NCBI RefSeq assembly: GCF_900324465.2
Contig: NC_046620.1
Location: forward strand, 11,363,336-11,427,335
Length of the DNA: 64,000 nucleotides
Reading direction: 5' to 3'
From: Anabas testudineus
Taxonomy: Eukaryota; Chordata; Actinopteri; Anabantiformes; Anabantidae
In this document: positions 1 to 13,000 of the stretch, one piece after another
Numbering within the stretch: the first letter of the stretch is position 1
Layout: each line of letters opens with the position of its first letter
Position numbers and translations under genes: made by a program
The notes under the pieces: generated by a model
Databases searched by the model: none
What the model saw: only the letters and a program-made list of their open reading frames with translations
Told to the model about the DNA's origin: nothing

Positions 1-59
1 TCCATCTGAACAATATTTGATGTTTACTCATTATTCTGTTATTGTTTTGGCATCTTCAG

Positions 60-660
60 ATCAAGGATGAGGTTTCTGATCTGACAAAGGACATACAGAA
101 ACTGACAATTCAGATCAGAAGCTGTGATTCAAAACTGCATCAGGCCACGCACCGCCTGGACATCCTCAACCAGAGACCCAGATTTGAGCTCTGCCTCGAC
201 CAGGTAGCTGCCTCGCTATTACAAACATGGAGGTGCAGAAATGGCCTTTATGCTTGGTTGTTGTCACTGTTGGTTTCTTTCTCTTTCAGCCCCACATGAG
301 CCTCACACTGGAGAAAAATGACCTGGCAAAGATGGCTGCTGGACTTCGCCCCATATTAAAGCGCTCTCAGTGAGTCTGAGTCTTACGTAGAAATATGCAG
401 AACTTATTCTGAATATGCTCATTTTTTTATTGTGACCTGTCATTTATAGCCACGACCTGGAGCTCGCCCACAGGCGCCTGATGATCCTGGAGGACAACCT
501 GGCCAAAAACGCTCACGTGCTGGAGGTGCAGAGGAAGTGCCAGAACCTGCACCACAGTTTCCTGCCTGCACTTGACACTGCTGTGATACTTGCCAACAAG
601 TCCGAGCTCCTGACATCTGCAGGCCAAGCCGCCGCTCAACCTCACAGTAGAGCCCAGTAG
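60..660 (+). CDS. Tektin family protein, C-terminal part (5' end outside window)
   Basis: Three exons are visible: 60-203, 290-369 and 450-660, all in one frame across GT-AG introns, ending in TAG at 658-660. The predicted chain is helical and charged. It has RPRFELCLD at about codons 40-48 of the visible part, a degenerate form of the tektin signature RPNVELCRD, followed by the tektin-like layout of a coiled coil, 'R..LE..LA.N...L....KC', then a short tail. Tektins are filament proteins inside the doublet microtubules of cilia and flagella. The signature differs at three of nine positions, so this may be a tektin-like paralogue rather than one of tektins 1-5, and I give no symbol. An AATAAA lies 60 bases past the stop. 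The start lies left of the window. What is seen: frame, splice sites and signature. What is inferred: axonemal role. Confidence 0.65.
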
Positions 661-719
661 AGTGTAACAACACTCTATTGCACCCATGTGGTCCTTTTCC
701 ATGTGCTGTTGTCCAATGC

Positions 720-725
720 AATAAA
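720..725 (+). terminator. Poly(A) signal of the tektin-like gene
   Basis: AATAAA, 60 bases after the stop codon of the upstream tektin-like gene, with no other hexamer in between. It implies a very short 3'UTR. Confidence 0.6.
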
Positions 726-1030
726 TATGTCTTAGCAAACTTCAGGTGGCTTGGTGCAGGATGTACATCTCTTTCTTTTCTGCTGTGCATGAAGGCATAA
801 TAACAGGAATTATGTTTGTAAACTGCACGATAAAAAGTGAACTGGGGACGATTTTAAACAATTCTCCTAAACAATTCTAAATGCAGCAAATGTGAAAACA
901 GGATTTAACGAGATTAATCAAATAAAATTGACTTCAGTGTCTCTAAAGACAAACAAACTTGTGCGGAGGTGTTACACCGTGTTGTGCACGTTGTTGTTTC
1001 TGGTGTCGCCTCTTTGGCGCGCTTACATCT

Positions 1031-1060
1031 ATTGTAGCAACGGCCCCTAGCAACGCGGCG
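1031..1060. promoter_or_regulatory. Paired RFX-like half-sites upstream of stmnd1
   Basis: Two identical TAGCAAC copies (1035-1041 and 1048-1054) start 13 bases apart. The second, read on the other strand, gives GTTGCTAGG, a classic RFX X-box half. They lie about 150-170 bases before the stmnd1 start codon in CpG-rich sequence, a promoter position. RFX factors drive ciliary genes, which suits a ciliated-cell gene. Sites are seen; binding is inferred. Confidence 0.45.
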
Positions 1061-1206
1061 GGTCCATGGAGACTGTCCGTACGTCCGTGTGAAGGAATGC
1101 GAGGCTACACGGGTCAACAAACACACAAAACACACTCCGAGCTGTCTTTAAACCGGACATTTATGACTTTTATGGACTTATCTCACGTCGTTTCTTTGAG
1201 GTGAAT

Positions 1207-4131
1207 ATGGGATGCGGCAGCTCCACAGACACCGTCCAACCGTTGACAGCCGACGGGGTGAACGGAGACGAGGTAAGCTAGGTGTCCCACAGCCCGCTGC
1301 TTTGAATTAAAAGTTAGCCGACTAACTTTAAACGAGGAGTGGAGCTAAACACGGGAAGGTTTTCTACAAAAGTGTCAAAATGAATAATATTTATCTACAG
1401 CTGCGCTTCGGGACAGTTACTGAAGTAACGTGAACGTACTGAGGAGACGTTACCGGTGTTATGCCAAAATCTGTGCCTTTAAAGTTGTGACCCTAAGACG
1501 AGGAGTTCAACAAATAGACCCTGAACACCGCTGCTACACTATTTCTTACAGTCTTTATTAAAAACGCTGTTAAATAATAGTGATACTGAAAGTGGTAACA
1601 AAGAACAGTCCTGTAGATTATCAGTGAAATGTAGCTTATTACTTAAATATTAAAATGACCATTATCTATTGTAGACAGTGTACAATCACCTTATAGTGTT
1701 CAATTATTTTAATCTTTTTTATATTATTATTTCATAATGATATAATGTAACTGATGGTGAGATTTCCTACTTACTTGCTACACTAATGTTTTTAGTCAGA
1801 TGTTCACCTCAAATACGTATATATAGCTAGTTAAGTTAGATATGTGAAGGCATTTTATTGGGGTGTGTCCATTGATTAAAACAGACAAAATCCCTTTAAA
1901 ATTATATTAAATAAGTAAGAAACTATTGATTTATAGCTTTGAATGACTTTAATGTATCAATTAAGGTGATAAAATCTGGTATTTCTGTTATGTTTACTGA
2001 TTAACTTTCTAAGAGTTTTCTTATCCTTTTAAATACCCAATTAATTCATTCAATTAACCCAATTCAATTAATTGCTCTTTTCATTTTTGTATTTTTATAA
2101 TAACAGATCGAATGGCAGCAAAACACAGCAAAGTATCAAAAGCCACATGCTCTTTATGGTTGATTTATGAGTATGTTAATGTAAATATTACAGGACAATT
2201 ATCATGAACTCACTGAAATGTTGTAGGTTGTCAAAAGTGATAAAACAAAAGTCAATCCATCACATGAGAAGATATAAGATAGTAATATCTGTATCACAAC
2301 ATAATCATGATTTGTAAAATCTGCAGAGTAATTGTTAGATTAATGCCTAATAATGGCATAAAAAAGGACAATGTTTTCCTCAGAAGTGCAGTGGTAGTGT
2401 AAGGTAGCATACAATAAAAATACTCCAATAAATATTTCATAATAGCGGTCTGATTCAGTATGTTTTTTAGATATTATGTCATCTTTTACTGTGTATCCTT
2501 ATTGTCTCTGAGCTACTGTGTTCATGACAATGAGTCAACAAAGAATCCACCATGACAACGTCACATCTATGACACCATACAGAGTGAGAGATTTTTGTTT
2601 GTTTGCTTTTGCATTCATAACATTTGTGTTTTCTCAGGATGACAGAGGAAGTAAACTCCGTGGTTGTGGGGATTCAGCTGTGTCAAAGGGCACCACAGAC
2701 AGTGGGGTGGTGATGGAGAAGGAGATCCCTATGTTACCTGGAGCGGTGCCCAGAAAGCTCCCTCCTCTATCATCTGAGTGGGTCAGAGAAAGTGAGGCAG
2801 ACAACATTACACAAGCTGATTTGTGACAAATCTACTGAATAGAACAGATCTCAATAAACTGTGAAGAAAATCCAGTGCACCAATCTTAGTTTTCTGTGTT
2901 TTTTTTGTTGTTGTTGTTGTTCTTTCTACAGTCCACCCAGATTTCCTGCAGCAAGAGAGCACAGCACAGGAGCGTCAAAAGTCCAGTGAGATCTTGGAGG
3001 AGCTGCTGAACCAGGGCATCATCCCAGTTGGACAGACCAAAGAGAAGAGTAGCGGGGCTGGAGAGGCATATAGCATCATGGTGGGTACATGGTTCACACT
3101 GGGAAAAGTGGGAACAGATTAATGGGCCTGCTTACTACCATATTTCTACAGAAAAAAAAGGTGAAAAAAAGGTAAGCAGGTATCCTGTCACCATCATCTA
3201 AGTTGGCTAACTAATCTGTTATTAACAGAAGCTAAAGTAAGTAGTTAAAAAAGTGTCTAAAACATTTTTAAAGTTTAAAACACTCTTTTTTCTTTCTACT
3301 TTCTCAAGTTAAGAACTAAACTGTCTAGTCTTATATTACCATGTAGTCTGCTGAGATTCAGATGTATTAATGAAACAAAAAACACAGATGTACTAAACAA
3401 TGGCAAAGGCAAGACTATGTCCTGGCCTCACTTCAGACATATATCTTGTTCTCTGTCTCCCCCTACTGTGTGTGTGTTAGTTGAATGACACGGAGGTGGT
3501 CAGGAGAAGACCTCCTGCCAGATTGGAGTCCCTGAAGGCCAAAAAGGAGCAAATGCTCACCAGCAGAGAAGATATTGAGGAGAAGATAAGGCTGGCTGAG
3601 GAGAGGCGCAAGGTACAGTTTGTATGTAGGTGTGTTTGTGTGCAACACTTTTGCTCCTCCTCTCTGTCTCCCTCTTATAGTTTATCTTTTCTCTCTCCTA
3701 CACACTTTTCTGCTCCCTTCACCTTTTCTCAGTTAAGGGAAGATGAGCTCAAGATGCGTTTGAGGGCCAAGTCGGCACGTGTCCGTGTCCGTGTCCGTGC
3801 CCCTATCTCCAGGACAGAGGAAGATGAAGACAGCCCTGTGGAGCCGCTAGAGTCAGCTCTCAGCTCTGACCTCCTACAAAACGCAAGCATAGCAGCTGAG
3901 GTAGAAGATTTTATGAGAGAGGCTGGAGGTGACGGCAAAGAGAATAAAAAAGAAATAAGCAAAGCAGGCGAGACAGAAGACACAGAGAAGGTAGGAGTGA
4001 GTGGCAATGACAGAGGAGAAGGTGCAGAAAAGATAAGTGAGAATAGTAGTGGGGAGGAAGAGGAGAGGTTGAATGAGGCAGAGCTTGAGAGTGACTCTAA
4101 CTTTCAGCATACAGAAGAGGAGACATTTTAA
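1207..4131 (+). CDS. stmnd1: Stathmin domain-containing protein 1
   Basis: Five exons: 1207-1272, 2638-2791, 2932-3080, 3481-3612 and 3733-4131, about 299 residues; human STMND1, from memory, is about 276. The protein starts MGCGSS, so Gly2 and Cys3 fit N-myristoylation plus palmitoylation, as in membrane-anchored stathmins. A conserved block around residues 70-125 leads into the stathmin-like helix (about 120-190: RRPPARLESLKAKKEQML, then IEEKIRLAEERRK, then LREDELKMRLRAKSA). The tail is acidic and low in complexity. Stathmins bind tubulin dimers and tune microtubule assembly; for this member that is inferred from family. Exon 2 ends at a strong 'a|gtgagg' donor, which alone keeps frame with exon 3. 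Intron 4 (3613-3732) is 120 bases and has no stop. The start is the only ATG giving the MGC anchor. Next to rbm24 and cap2, as in human 6p22.3. Confidence 0.88.
3778..3803 (+). repeat. Coding hexamer repeat in stmnd1
   Basis: About four near-perfect copies of CGTGTC/CGTGCC in the last stmnd1 exon encode an alternating Val-Arg run right after the stathmin helix. It probably varies in length between individuals; that is inference. Confidence 0.6.
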
Positions 4132-4233
4132 ATTATTCCACGGATGAGCCATTGATGACTACTAAGAGTGAAGGAGAGAGCCAAAATAATCCTTTTGCAC
4201 AGAGGAAAAGCCAGCTGAAATTGATTTTAAAAA

Positions 4234-4256
4234 AATAAATGAGAATACAAAATAAA
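4234..4256 (+). terminator. stmnd1 poly(A) signals
   Basis: AATAAA at 4234-4239 and again at 4251-4256, about 105-125 bases after the stmnd1 stop. Either could set the 3' end. Confidence 0.55.
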
Positions 4257-4259
4257 AAC

Positions 4260-6670
4260 ATAAAGATTGTATTGTTTTATGGAGATGTAATTAAGCTGTG
4301 ATTAGACAGTTAAAGTGGAGTTTTCACCACAAAAAGCCCCATTTACACTGCAGGGAAGTGCATTGGCCTATCAGGCACAATGATAAGCACAAAACATTGC
4401 AAATATAATTTACCTCAGTTCTTGCATTAATAAATATGACCAGGACTTAATGTTCTTGCCAATATATCAAATTGATTTATTTGACGTTTCATTTATGAAA
4501 CATATCTAGTGTTGAATGGGAAGAGTGCACTTTGGGCACGTTGGACTTAAGATGGCGCTGTTTCAATGAGATGAGGTTGTGCACGTCATCTGAAAGACAA
4601 GCTATACTAGGAAGAATTTGTGCCTTGTTCTGAAAAGATGTGTAAGCTGAAGCAGTTATTAATAAAGTTCCCGTTTTCCCTACATGTTGCTTATGTGAAA
4701 TAGTGTAGTTATTTGTCACAATCCAAAAGTGCAAACCTTTACTTTCACATTAGTTTCCTGAGACCTAGGTGTGACTGCGCTGTGGATATTCAGCTGTCAC
4801 AGCGACCTTTGACCTTTAGCTTTTCTCTGGCTGACAGGTGTGGGCTGCAGCCAAATGGCTGCAAGCACAGAGTTACAGTTTCATGTCTCCAGCTCTACAA
4901 TCTTTATTGTGATCAAACGGGGAAAAACCGTTTGATGGTATGTCAAAATGTTTTGTCTGCGATCATTTATAAACAAACCAGGAAACCACATTTATATTTG
5001 TCTTTCACACATATTTTTGTACATGTCATGTAGACTCATCAGTTGAAGTATTTCTTAAACGATTGTAAAACGTGTAATTAACATGTAAATAGGAGCACAG
5101 CCTGTTATTGTAATACTACAAGAGGATTCAGACTAGTCAGCACGGTGCACATGAACAGAGACAACAAGGGGATGCAACCTGACCGGATCCCCATTGTTAA
5201 GCCTGGGAAACTCGACACTAGTCCCCATTTTCACGACTCCAGTTGGATTTTAAAGGGCGTGTGGCTGCATTAATAAAACAACGAGTGAACTGAGACACCG
5301 CAGAAAGAAGCTCTATCAAGTTGCATTTCATTGTGATCTGCAGTTCTGTGGCGGCACATTCACATTGAAATGGATGAGAAGACATAAATGGGCCCTTTGT
5401 CACATTTGTATCTTTATGAATCCAGATTTTGATTGTAGTTTAAATAATCTACATATTGGATCAGATCAAACAATCCAACATTGTGGAAAAACACATCAGC
5501 AGACGATCGTCTACTTTTGTGAACTGCATCTCAAATACAGTCACACGGCGTCCACAATACATTAGAAATGCATGGTCATTTGGCATCGTAAGTCAAATGA
5601 AACACAATCATGTTCCCACTGTAAATGTGTCAAGTCACCGTGTTACATGCAGTGACAAGATGTGGGCCAGGTACAGAGCGCTCACAGAAGCGGAGCCGCC
5701 ATGAATGATTAACAGCAGGGTTCCCTCTCACATTACTGGACGTGAATTACTAATTCTCGCTGTTGGAAAAGGAGATCCAGCAGCTCAATGCAGAGAAGGC
5801 CAGACCTCACAAGTTATTTTAATTATTGATGTTCACAGACTCTTGATTGAATTGATCTCTGCCTGTTTTACTTGCCTATGACAGCTGTGCGTAAATCTAC
5901 GACGCATGGCGCATTTGTCACTTTTCTCATCCGATTTATGTGTAATTATTGAAATGTCACGCATTTTTAAGATAAAGAGGTTGATTTTAAAGACTTTAAA
6001 TGTCATATGAAATGTAATTTTGTTAAAATGTCCTAACATGTCAGACATTATGATGAAACCCATTAAAAAGTCCATTATAACAGTCGAAACAATGGAGACT
6101 AGAATCTTAAGTTGTTGACAATGAAAGAAGATTCAAAATAATATCATTAATTGTAATAATAACAACAGCAATAATAATAAGAAGAAGTTACTTTCTAACC
6201 CAGGGCACAGCCCATGTTGCTTTTGGCTGCGTGAACGGACACAGCAACGTGCCAAAAGTCTGTCAACCCCCAACAAGTGCACTGTCTTGAGCCAAATCTT
6301 TCCAGCGGAGCCTCAAAGCTGCACCTGTCTGTTTGCTCACTGCTGCTGCTGTGATGTGTCTGTCCCCGGGCTGTGTCGGCTGTGACCGGCTGTTTGTGAA
6401 GGAGTCCTAATCCACGCAGGCCTCAGAGAGACAGGAAGGACCTTTTGCACAGCAAAGTTCAAACCTGACCTACGTTTTATCACAACAGACAGTAAAGACC
6501 AAAACGAACAGATGTTTATTAGTTTGATTATTCTCTACATAAACTACACTGCATTTTCTGAAGGTAGCTTATTCTTTTGTTGGTCCCTGATGGTTAATTG
6601 ACAGTGATTGTAGTAAAGACAGACTCCGGTCTGTTTTTTGTGAAGGAGATCCAGTGTTTGTCCCTGTGCT
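4260..6670. other. Intergenic region between stmnd1 and rbm24
   Basis: About 2.4 kb with only scattered short open frames that lack family likeness, splice continuity or codon bias. There is an A-rich trinucleotide stretch near 6158-6188. I see no RNA gene or recognisable transposon. It could hold distal rbm24 enhancers, but nothing in the sequence shows this directly. Confidence 0.5.
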
Positions 6671-6677
6671 GGCTTCC

Positions 6678-6846
6678 CAGCTGTTGGTGTGCGCGGGTGG
6701 GCGGGCAGAGATGGACTCAAAAGCTGGGTGGAGTTAGCAGCAGCGCTTTTAGGAATGGGTCCCAAGCCTATTTAGTTAGACAGCAGAGTTTCGAAGAAGA
6801 GCTGGAAACACCTGATGGTCTCTCTGGGACAATCCGCTCTATTTAA
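6678..6846 (+). promoter_or_regulatory. Candidate rbm24 promoter with muscle-type motifs
   Basis: Within 370 bases of the rbm24 start codon lie an E-box CAGCTG (6678-6683), AGGAATG (6751-6757, the reverse of the TEAD/MCAT motif CATTCCT), a near-CArG CCTATTTAGT (6767-6776, one mismatch) and a TATA-like CTATTTAA (6839-6846) about 200 bases before the ATG. RBM24 is known as a heart and skeletal muscle gene, so the cluster makes sense. Motif matches are seen; use is inferred. Confidence 0.4.
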
Positions 6847-7045
6847 CTCCCCTATTTACTGTCGGAAGATAAATCTACCTCCAGGCTTAATTTGTGTCGA
6901 CTTTTTGTTTTGTTTTCTCCTCCGAAAAAGTTGCAGAGCCAGCTGATCTCTCTTTTCTCTCTCTTCATCCAAAGAATTATTGATAAGGAGACATTGCACT
7001 ACTCTTTTTTTTTTTTGTATTGTTCCATAGTATTTTGCACTAACG

Positions 7046-10000
7046 ATGCACACCACGCAAAAGGACACGACCTATACGAAGATTTTTGTCGGGGGTCTTC
7101 CCTATCACACCACGGATTCAAGTCTCAGGAAATATTTTGAGGTGTTTGGTGAGATTGAAGAAGCGGTGGTCATCACCGACAGGCAGACCGGCAAGTCCAG
7201 GGGTTATGGATTCGTAAGTATCACCCAATAATGCATTTATTCTGTTTTACACATGATTTTAGTCCAAAAAACCTGACGCGAAATGTCATGGAGAGTCTCT
7301 GTGAGGACGCGCGGCTGTCGCTGTCTTTCACAACATCGCGAGCAGCATTGATATGTCCACAGTCAGGGGGTGTTTATGTTTTGATAAGAAGATCCTGCTT
7401 AAATTTGTCACTGGCTTCTGTTGCAATGTCGCACCCACCAACTTGTTGCGCATTGGTATGCGCCCTGACACGTTTAAAAGTGAGCTGCCCTCACCCCGCC
7501 AGCTCTGGTGGGCTGAGAAAAACCTCATGTTGATGTCTTGTTACTACAGAGAGGTTTTCTAAAACTGTTACACTGGTTTCATCATCTGAAAGCTGTTTAC
7601 AACGCTGGAAAAATATTTTGCTCCCACTTGTCATAGAGACACAAATCAACCACTGCTACTGAGAAAGTATGTTTACAATATCCTCTTTTTAGTGGCACTT
7701 TAATTAATTTATACTTCAGATGGACTTATGCATAAATATGAATATAACAGGGCAGTCCAAAGAGAGAGCTCTACACCAAATGGGGCCCTTATTTGGACAG
7801 ACACCAGTCATATTTGAGAAGTAACATATTTACCCAGGACTAAGTTGCACAGTTGTTAAGTAAATACTTAACTGCAAGTCAACTTACTGGAGCTTTTTTA
7901 CAATTCAATGTTTTACATTGACATTAAATGTGTTATGTATTCCCCTCCATAGCTGCTTTTAGCTACTTTAGTTGCAAAAGTATGTGAAAAGAAAGGAGCA
8001 GAGAAATAAAGTTTGGTTGTTATAGTGGGATCGACACTTCAGCAGGCTCCATGATCAGGGCGAGGGATGTGTGTGCTGCCAAATACTTGCTGCTGTCACT
8101 GCTACACTGACGGATGAAGACAAACATGTACATCCCCCCCTCCCCTCCAAATGATTTATTCTTTATTTCTCACTTCAGGCTAAGTGTAATCTAAATCAGT
8201 AAGTAATCTAATTCTGTCCCTTTGTGTGTGTTTCTATTTCAGGTGACGATGGCCGACCGCTCAGCTGCAGATCGGGCCTGTAAGGACCCCAACCCAATCA
8301 TTGATGGCAGAAAGGCCAATGTCAACCTGGCCTATCTGGGGGCCAAACCTCGGGTGATGCAGCCAGGTAAAAACAGAAAGTAATTAAGAATCAGTAAAGT
8401 GAAAGCACTTTTTCAAAAGCACAGTTGCATTAAACATGAATCAAATCATCAGTATAGAAAACACCTCATTCTTACCTCAGACTTAGTTGGTTTTAAAGCT
8501 GCAAACGAGAAAAGTCAGTCTTTTCTGATTTTCACCAGAGGGTTCATTTGTTTTTTAGCTTCTGCAGATGTGGGAACATGTTAGGAGGTTGTATACTCAC
8601 AGTGTTTCAGTGACCTTTTTCACTGTTTTTGAAATTAACCCACTTATTTCCTGTTTTACAGGTTTTACCTTTGGTGTTCCCCAGATTCACCCTGCGTTCA
8701 TCCAAAGGCCTTATGGGTAAGTACTTATAAACATGTCATTGCTTATCTAGAGACAAAATTTGACAGTGATCATTTAAACCATGTTCTGGTTTCACCTTTT
8801 CTCAGTTTAACTTGTCATATCTTAGTCTAAAGGTTTGTTTTTTCTTGTCTTTACACCTGTTTTATCCACAGTGATTAATAATGTCTTATAATTAGAGATG
8901 GACAACAAGTAGTATGTACCTTGTTTCTTTATCAATGTCCACCGAAAATCCAGACACAGCGTGTGAAAGTGTTTGAGTGTGTATTCATACTGGTGTGTGT
9001 CTGCTGAGTGCACAATGATGATGGAAACTTCCAGCTTGACTCAATGTTATCTATCTTTCTCTGGTTCGACAGGCTCGCTCTCAGTTAAACTAACTGTGCT
9101 GGTTTGCGGAATAGTTCTGCAAACGTAATCACAGATCAGAGAAAGGAATTACCTGTAGAGTCAAACACACACAAACAAGCTCTCAAAATGGTGATTATAG
9201 ATGCATGTATGTTGATTTCATTTGACTTTTGACTTTTTTTATTTTTATTTTATTTAGTAGAACTTAGAGCTTTGTGTGCGGTTATGAAGTGGTGTTGTTA
9301 GCTAAACCGTGTGCTTTCTTTAATTACAAAAAAAAAAAAAAAAAGCTGGATTGACTGGATTTTTGGGGTGTTCTTTGTCTTTTTTGTGGAAGCGTGTTAA
9401 CTTTGCAACGAAAGAGCAAAGTTTTTTTTATTCTTTTAGCTTGTGGTTGGCCTGTTTTGTTTAACAGGATTTGCTGTTTCATATGTTTTCATGCCTTGTT
9501 GGAGTGAGTGATACATTTTCTCTGTGGAGTTTCATCTATTTATTTTTTACCCTAGCCACCTTTTTGTTCCTGTCCCTCTTACTCTCACCTTTAAATCCCT
9601 GAGAATAACAAAATCCATCACTATTTGCATGTACTCATAGCATCTTGCTGGTGTTACTGATAGATTCTTACTTGTGACAAATTCACTACATCTTCCTCTG
9701 TCAAGTCATTACTGTCCTATCGCCATCTCACATTGTCTTTGTTCTTCTCTGGACCAAATATCAATCTTATGGTGAAGTAGTGCTGCCACAAATGTGGATG
9801 TAGATGTCTTATGAATGAATGACAAGTCTGTGGGTTTATGAGCTGTATGATCTCTGGTGATATATATGTTTGGTACACATGAGTATATGCTCTTATTGTG
9901 TTGGTGTTTGGCTTTGTCTGTCCATATGCAAACTCATTTTCAGCTCAGCTCAGCGCACCAAAGTCTCCAATGTGACACAAACAAATGTCTGGATGTCTCT

Positions 10001-13000
10001 CTCTCTCTATAATTCTCTCGCAGTGAGCTTTCGTCACATGGGCTTGTGGTGTTAAGGAAAACAAACGCACCCATTGTGCCACACAAATCCCAATTGCTGA
10101 CGCTGCAGTCGCATGAAGCTCTGTGTTGTGTGTGTGCTGGGTGGGGGGATCTGTTGAGGGGTCCGTCTCTTTCTGTCATGTAACAGCAGTGTAGAGGCCA
10201 TTTAAACAGGGCCAGAGTGGGTTTTTCAGGGACAACATTCATTTGTTGCCTTTGCATCTATGTACAGCTTAAGTTACAGTTTATCTCCTCCAATCAGCAC
10301 ATGGTGAAAATGCAATTGTCAGATGTGTGGAGGTTAATTAGTGAGAAAAGCATCAAGCACAAAAAAGTTTGAGGAGCAATCAGTCGGCATGTGAGAGCAT
10401 GCAAACAGATCCATAAATGCAGGATATATGGACAGAATAACTCCAGACATATGCAATAACTGCAAATGTAGAGTGAGAGAAAGGAAAACGATTTAAACCA
10501 AAGGTGGATCATTATCCTGTTAAACCCACCTCTGGAAACGGTGTAATGCAAGTCATGTCAAGCCAGTTATTTTATATAGCCCAAAATTACAAATCATAAA
10601 ATTGCCTTAAAGGCCGTTTGTGGTCTGTTCAGCAAACAACAGCCTCCAGACCCTTGGTTTAGTACGGTAAAACCACCGTGAAAGCACCTTTTAAAATAGA
10701 AAGAAAAGAAGAACTGTGTGAATATGTCAGGATTTTGAATTCAACACTTTTTCTGTCATTAAATAAAAGTAAACTCATTGTACTTTCAAATCTTGACTAG
10801 AATAAAGCTTGAAACCAGTTCTGTTCTAGGTCTGTAGTTTTGTCAGTAATAGGCTTCCAAATGCAGCAACTATTTAAGAGTCATTACTAAGAAGAACGAA
10901 CCCGATCCAAGTAACTTTCTATGTGTGGATCAAGTCCTGCAATATTTGAAGTGAAACTATCAGCAGGTGTGCACCGCCGGCCTCTCACACAAACACATCC
11001 CCTCACGCGGTTTAGATCCTCTTACCTCACCTCTCAAGTTGGTGTGTCCTCTAAATCAGTGGACAGCATGCACATAACCACGATAACCTTTATTTAGCTT
11101 TGAACTTTAATGACCTCAGTTATTGTGCTGGTTTAGTTTTTCTCATTTTATCCCTGATCTCCAAAGAGGGAATGCATTTTTTTAAAGGGCAACTTAGGAA
11201 GGGGCAGCTGATAAAATACTGATAACCTGCATGCTTATGTTGCTTTGCCCTAAGTAATACACTGTGACCTTTACTCTAAATGATCATATTACTAAATGAT
11301 ATAATCTCATTGTAATTTAGACTAACATGTATTTGGACATGCCGTATGTTTGCATGCTGGCGTTGGACCAGACAAACCAACAACAAACTCATACTGCACA
11401 TACTGAACAGTCAGTGTGTCAGGAGTTTGCTGGAGGTAAATAACGCAGTGTTTTCAGATGACAAATCAGAGAAGTCTCCCCACTGCGCTCTCCACCTGAC
11501 TCCCTTATTCATCCAGTTTTAGGGTAAACTCATCCTAGAAAATACTGTTTCTGGGGATTTTCTAATGAATGTATTAGAAAGCTTTTAGAAATTGGTCAAA
11601 CCTTCGTGTGAGTTTGTGTGAGCTGAGACATCTCGCCGTGATTAACCTTTACACTTTAGTGACACATCTCTACTCAGTTTTTACCTCCCCTTTTCTTTTT
11701 TTGTGTTTTTTCAGTGGCGTGATTGTGCTGTGTCGTTTTTGTTGTTGTCGTTTTTGTAATCAGTGTAGTCGAGCTGGACTATTTTTACACATTTCTTCCT
11801 CTCTGACACCTCGCTGTTGTTATGTTTTTCCTGTTTTTCTCTGGGCCCAGTGTTTTCGGTTGAGATGTGGATTGGATTGGATAATGGCGTGCCTACAATA
11901 GGGTTGCCACGATAGACCCTGCCTTTCACTCTTTAACAATTTCTGCACCTACCTTTATTCTCCCAAAAAGTGACCTCCTGGAGTTGATTCATGCTCTGAC
12001 TTCATTTGGTTTCTTTATTTGTCTCTCAACAGATTTTTGAGCTCGCTTCATTTAAACTTATACAGTTACAGTTTTTTTGTCCCCTGCAACAACTTTCAAA
12101 TTGAACATTAACATGAAGAGAGGAGCTTTTTTTTTCATCAAAGACTCTAATTCAGCTAAAGCTTTTGAGTTTTTTCCTCTTCAGTCAAAAGTTAACACTA
12201 TGTTTCTCTGTACCAGTCATGTAAATTTCAGATGTTCCCCTCATACTCACTGTGCGACTGAGTTTCCAGACCTTATAGAGTCTGTGGGCAGGATAAGAAT
12301 ACGTGAGAGGGCAGAATGCGCTCATTGTTCATAATTGTTTATTTAATTGAAACATCCCTCTGGGTGCAGGACCCAGTCCCGACTCCTCCCTGCTGCTTTG
12401 TCTCTACACAGAGGGGGAAATGGCCAGCAGCATCCCTTTTTGAAAACTGTCCAGCTGTCAAAATGGCAGTGACATTTTCACAATGCTTCCCTGGGCTCAT
12501 CTCCTCTGTCCCCACCCCAGCCGCCAGCACTGTAAGCCCCCCTCTCATCCCCCACTGCTCTCTCCCACCAGCAGGCAGGATGACAGCAACAGAGTCAAAT
12601 CAATCCACATGTGACCCACAGATGAACGGCAGGTCACACATCCTCTTCCTTACCTTTTTCTTTTCATATAACCTCACTCTCTGTAGTTTTGTCTTCGCAA
12701 CACAACAGAAAACTGATCTACAAACTCAACCTGTTCCCATGTTGTACCCCATAAAGAAGATGACCTCGACAGCCAGGCTTCGCTCTTTTCTAAATGCAAT
12801 TACACAGATGTGATTTTCAGAACATTTGAGTGACCCAGAGGTTAAATATGCAGCCTCTGGGTGTATTCCTCATCTTCCAATCTTCTTTTCACAGAGAGAT
12901 GTCTATTTTGGCAACCCTATATTGTTCTAATCCCTACTAGCAGGCATTTCCTTGGTGTTCTTGACTGGTGGATTGGACTGGGGCTGGGTGGTGGGAGGGT

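Noticed and set aside
5365-5704. Overlapping short frames between stmnd1 and rbm24
   Set aside because: Both under 85 codons, no conserved motif, and no promoter or poly(A) context.
12316-12813. 165-codon open frame in rbm24 intron 3
   Set aside because: Low-complexity composition, no family likeness and no splice context. It lies inside an intron whose flanking exons join cleanly.
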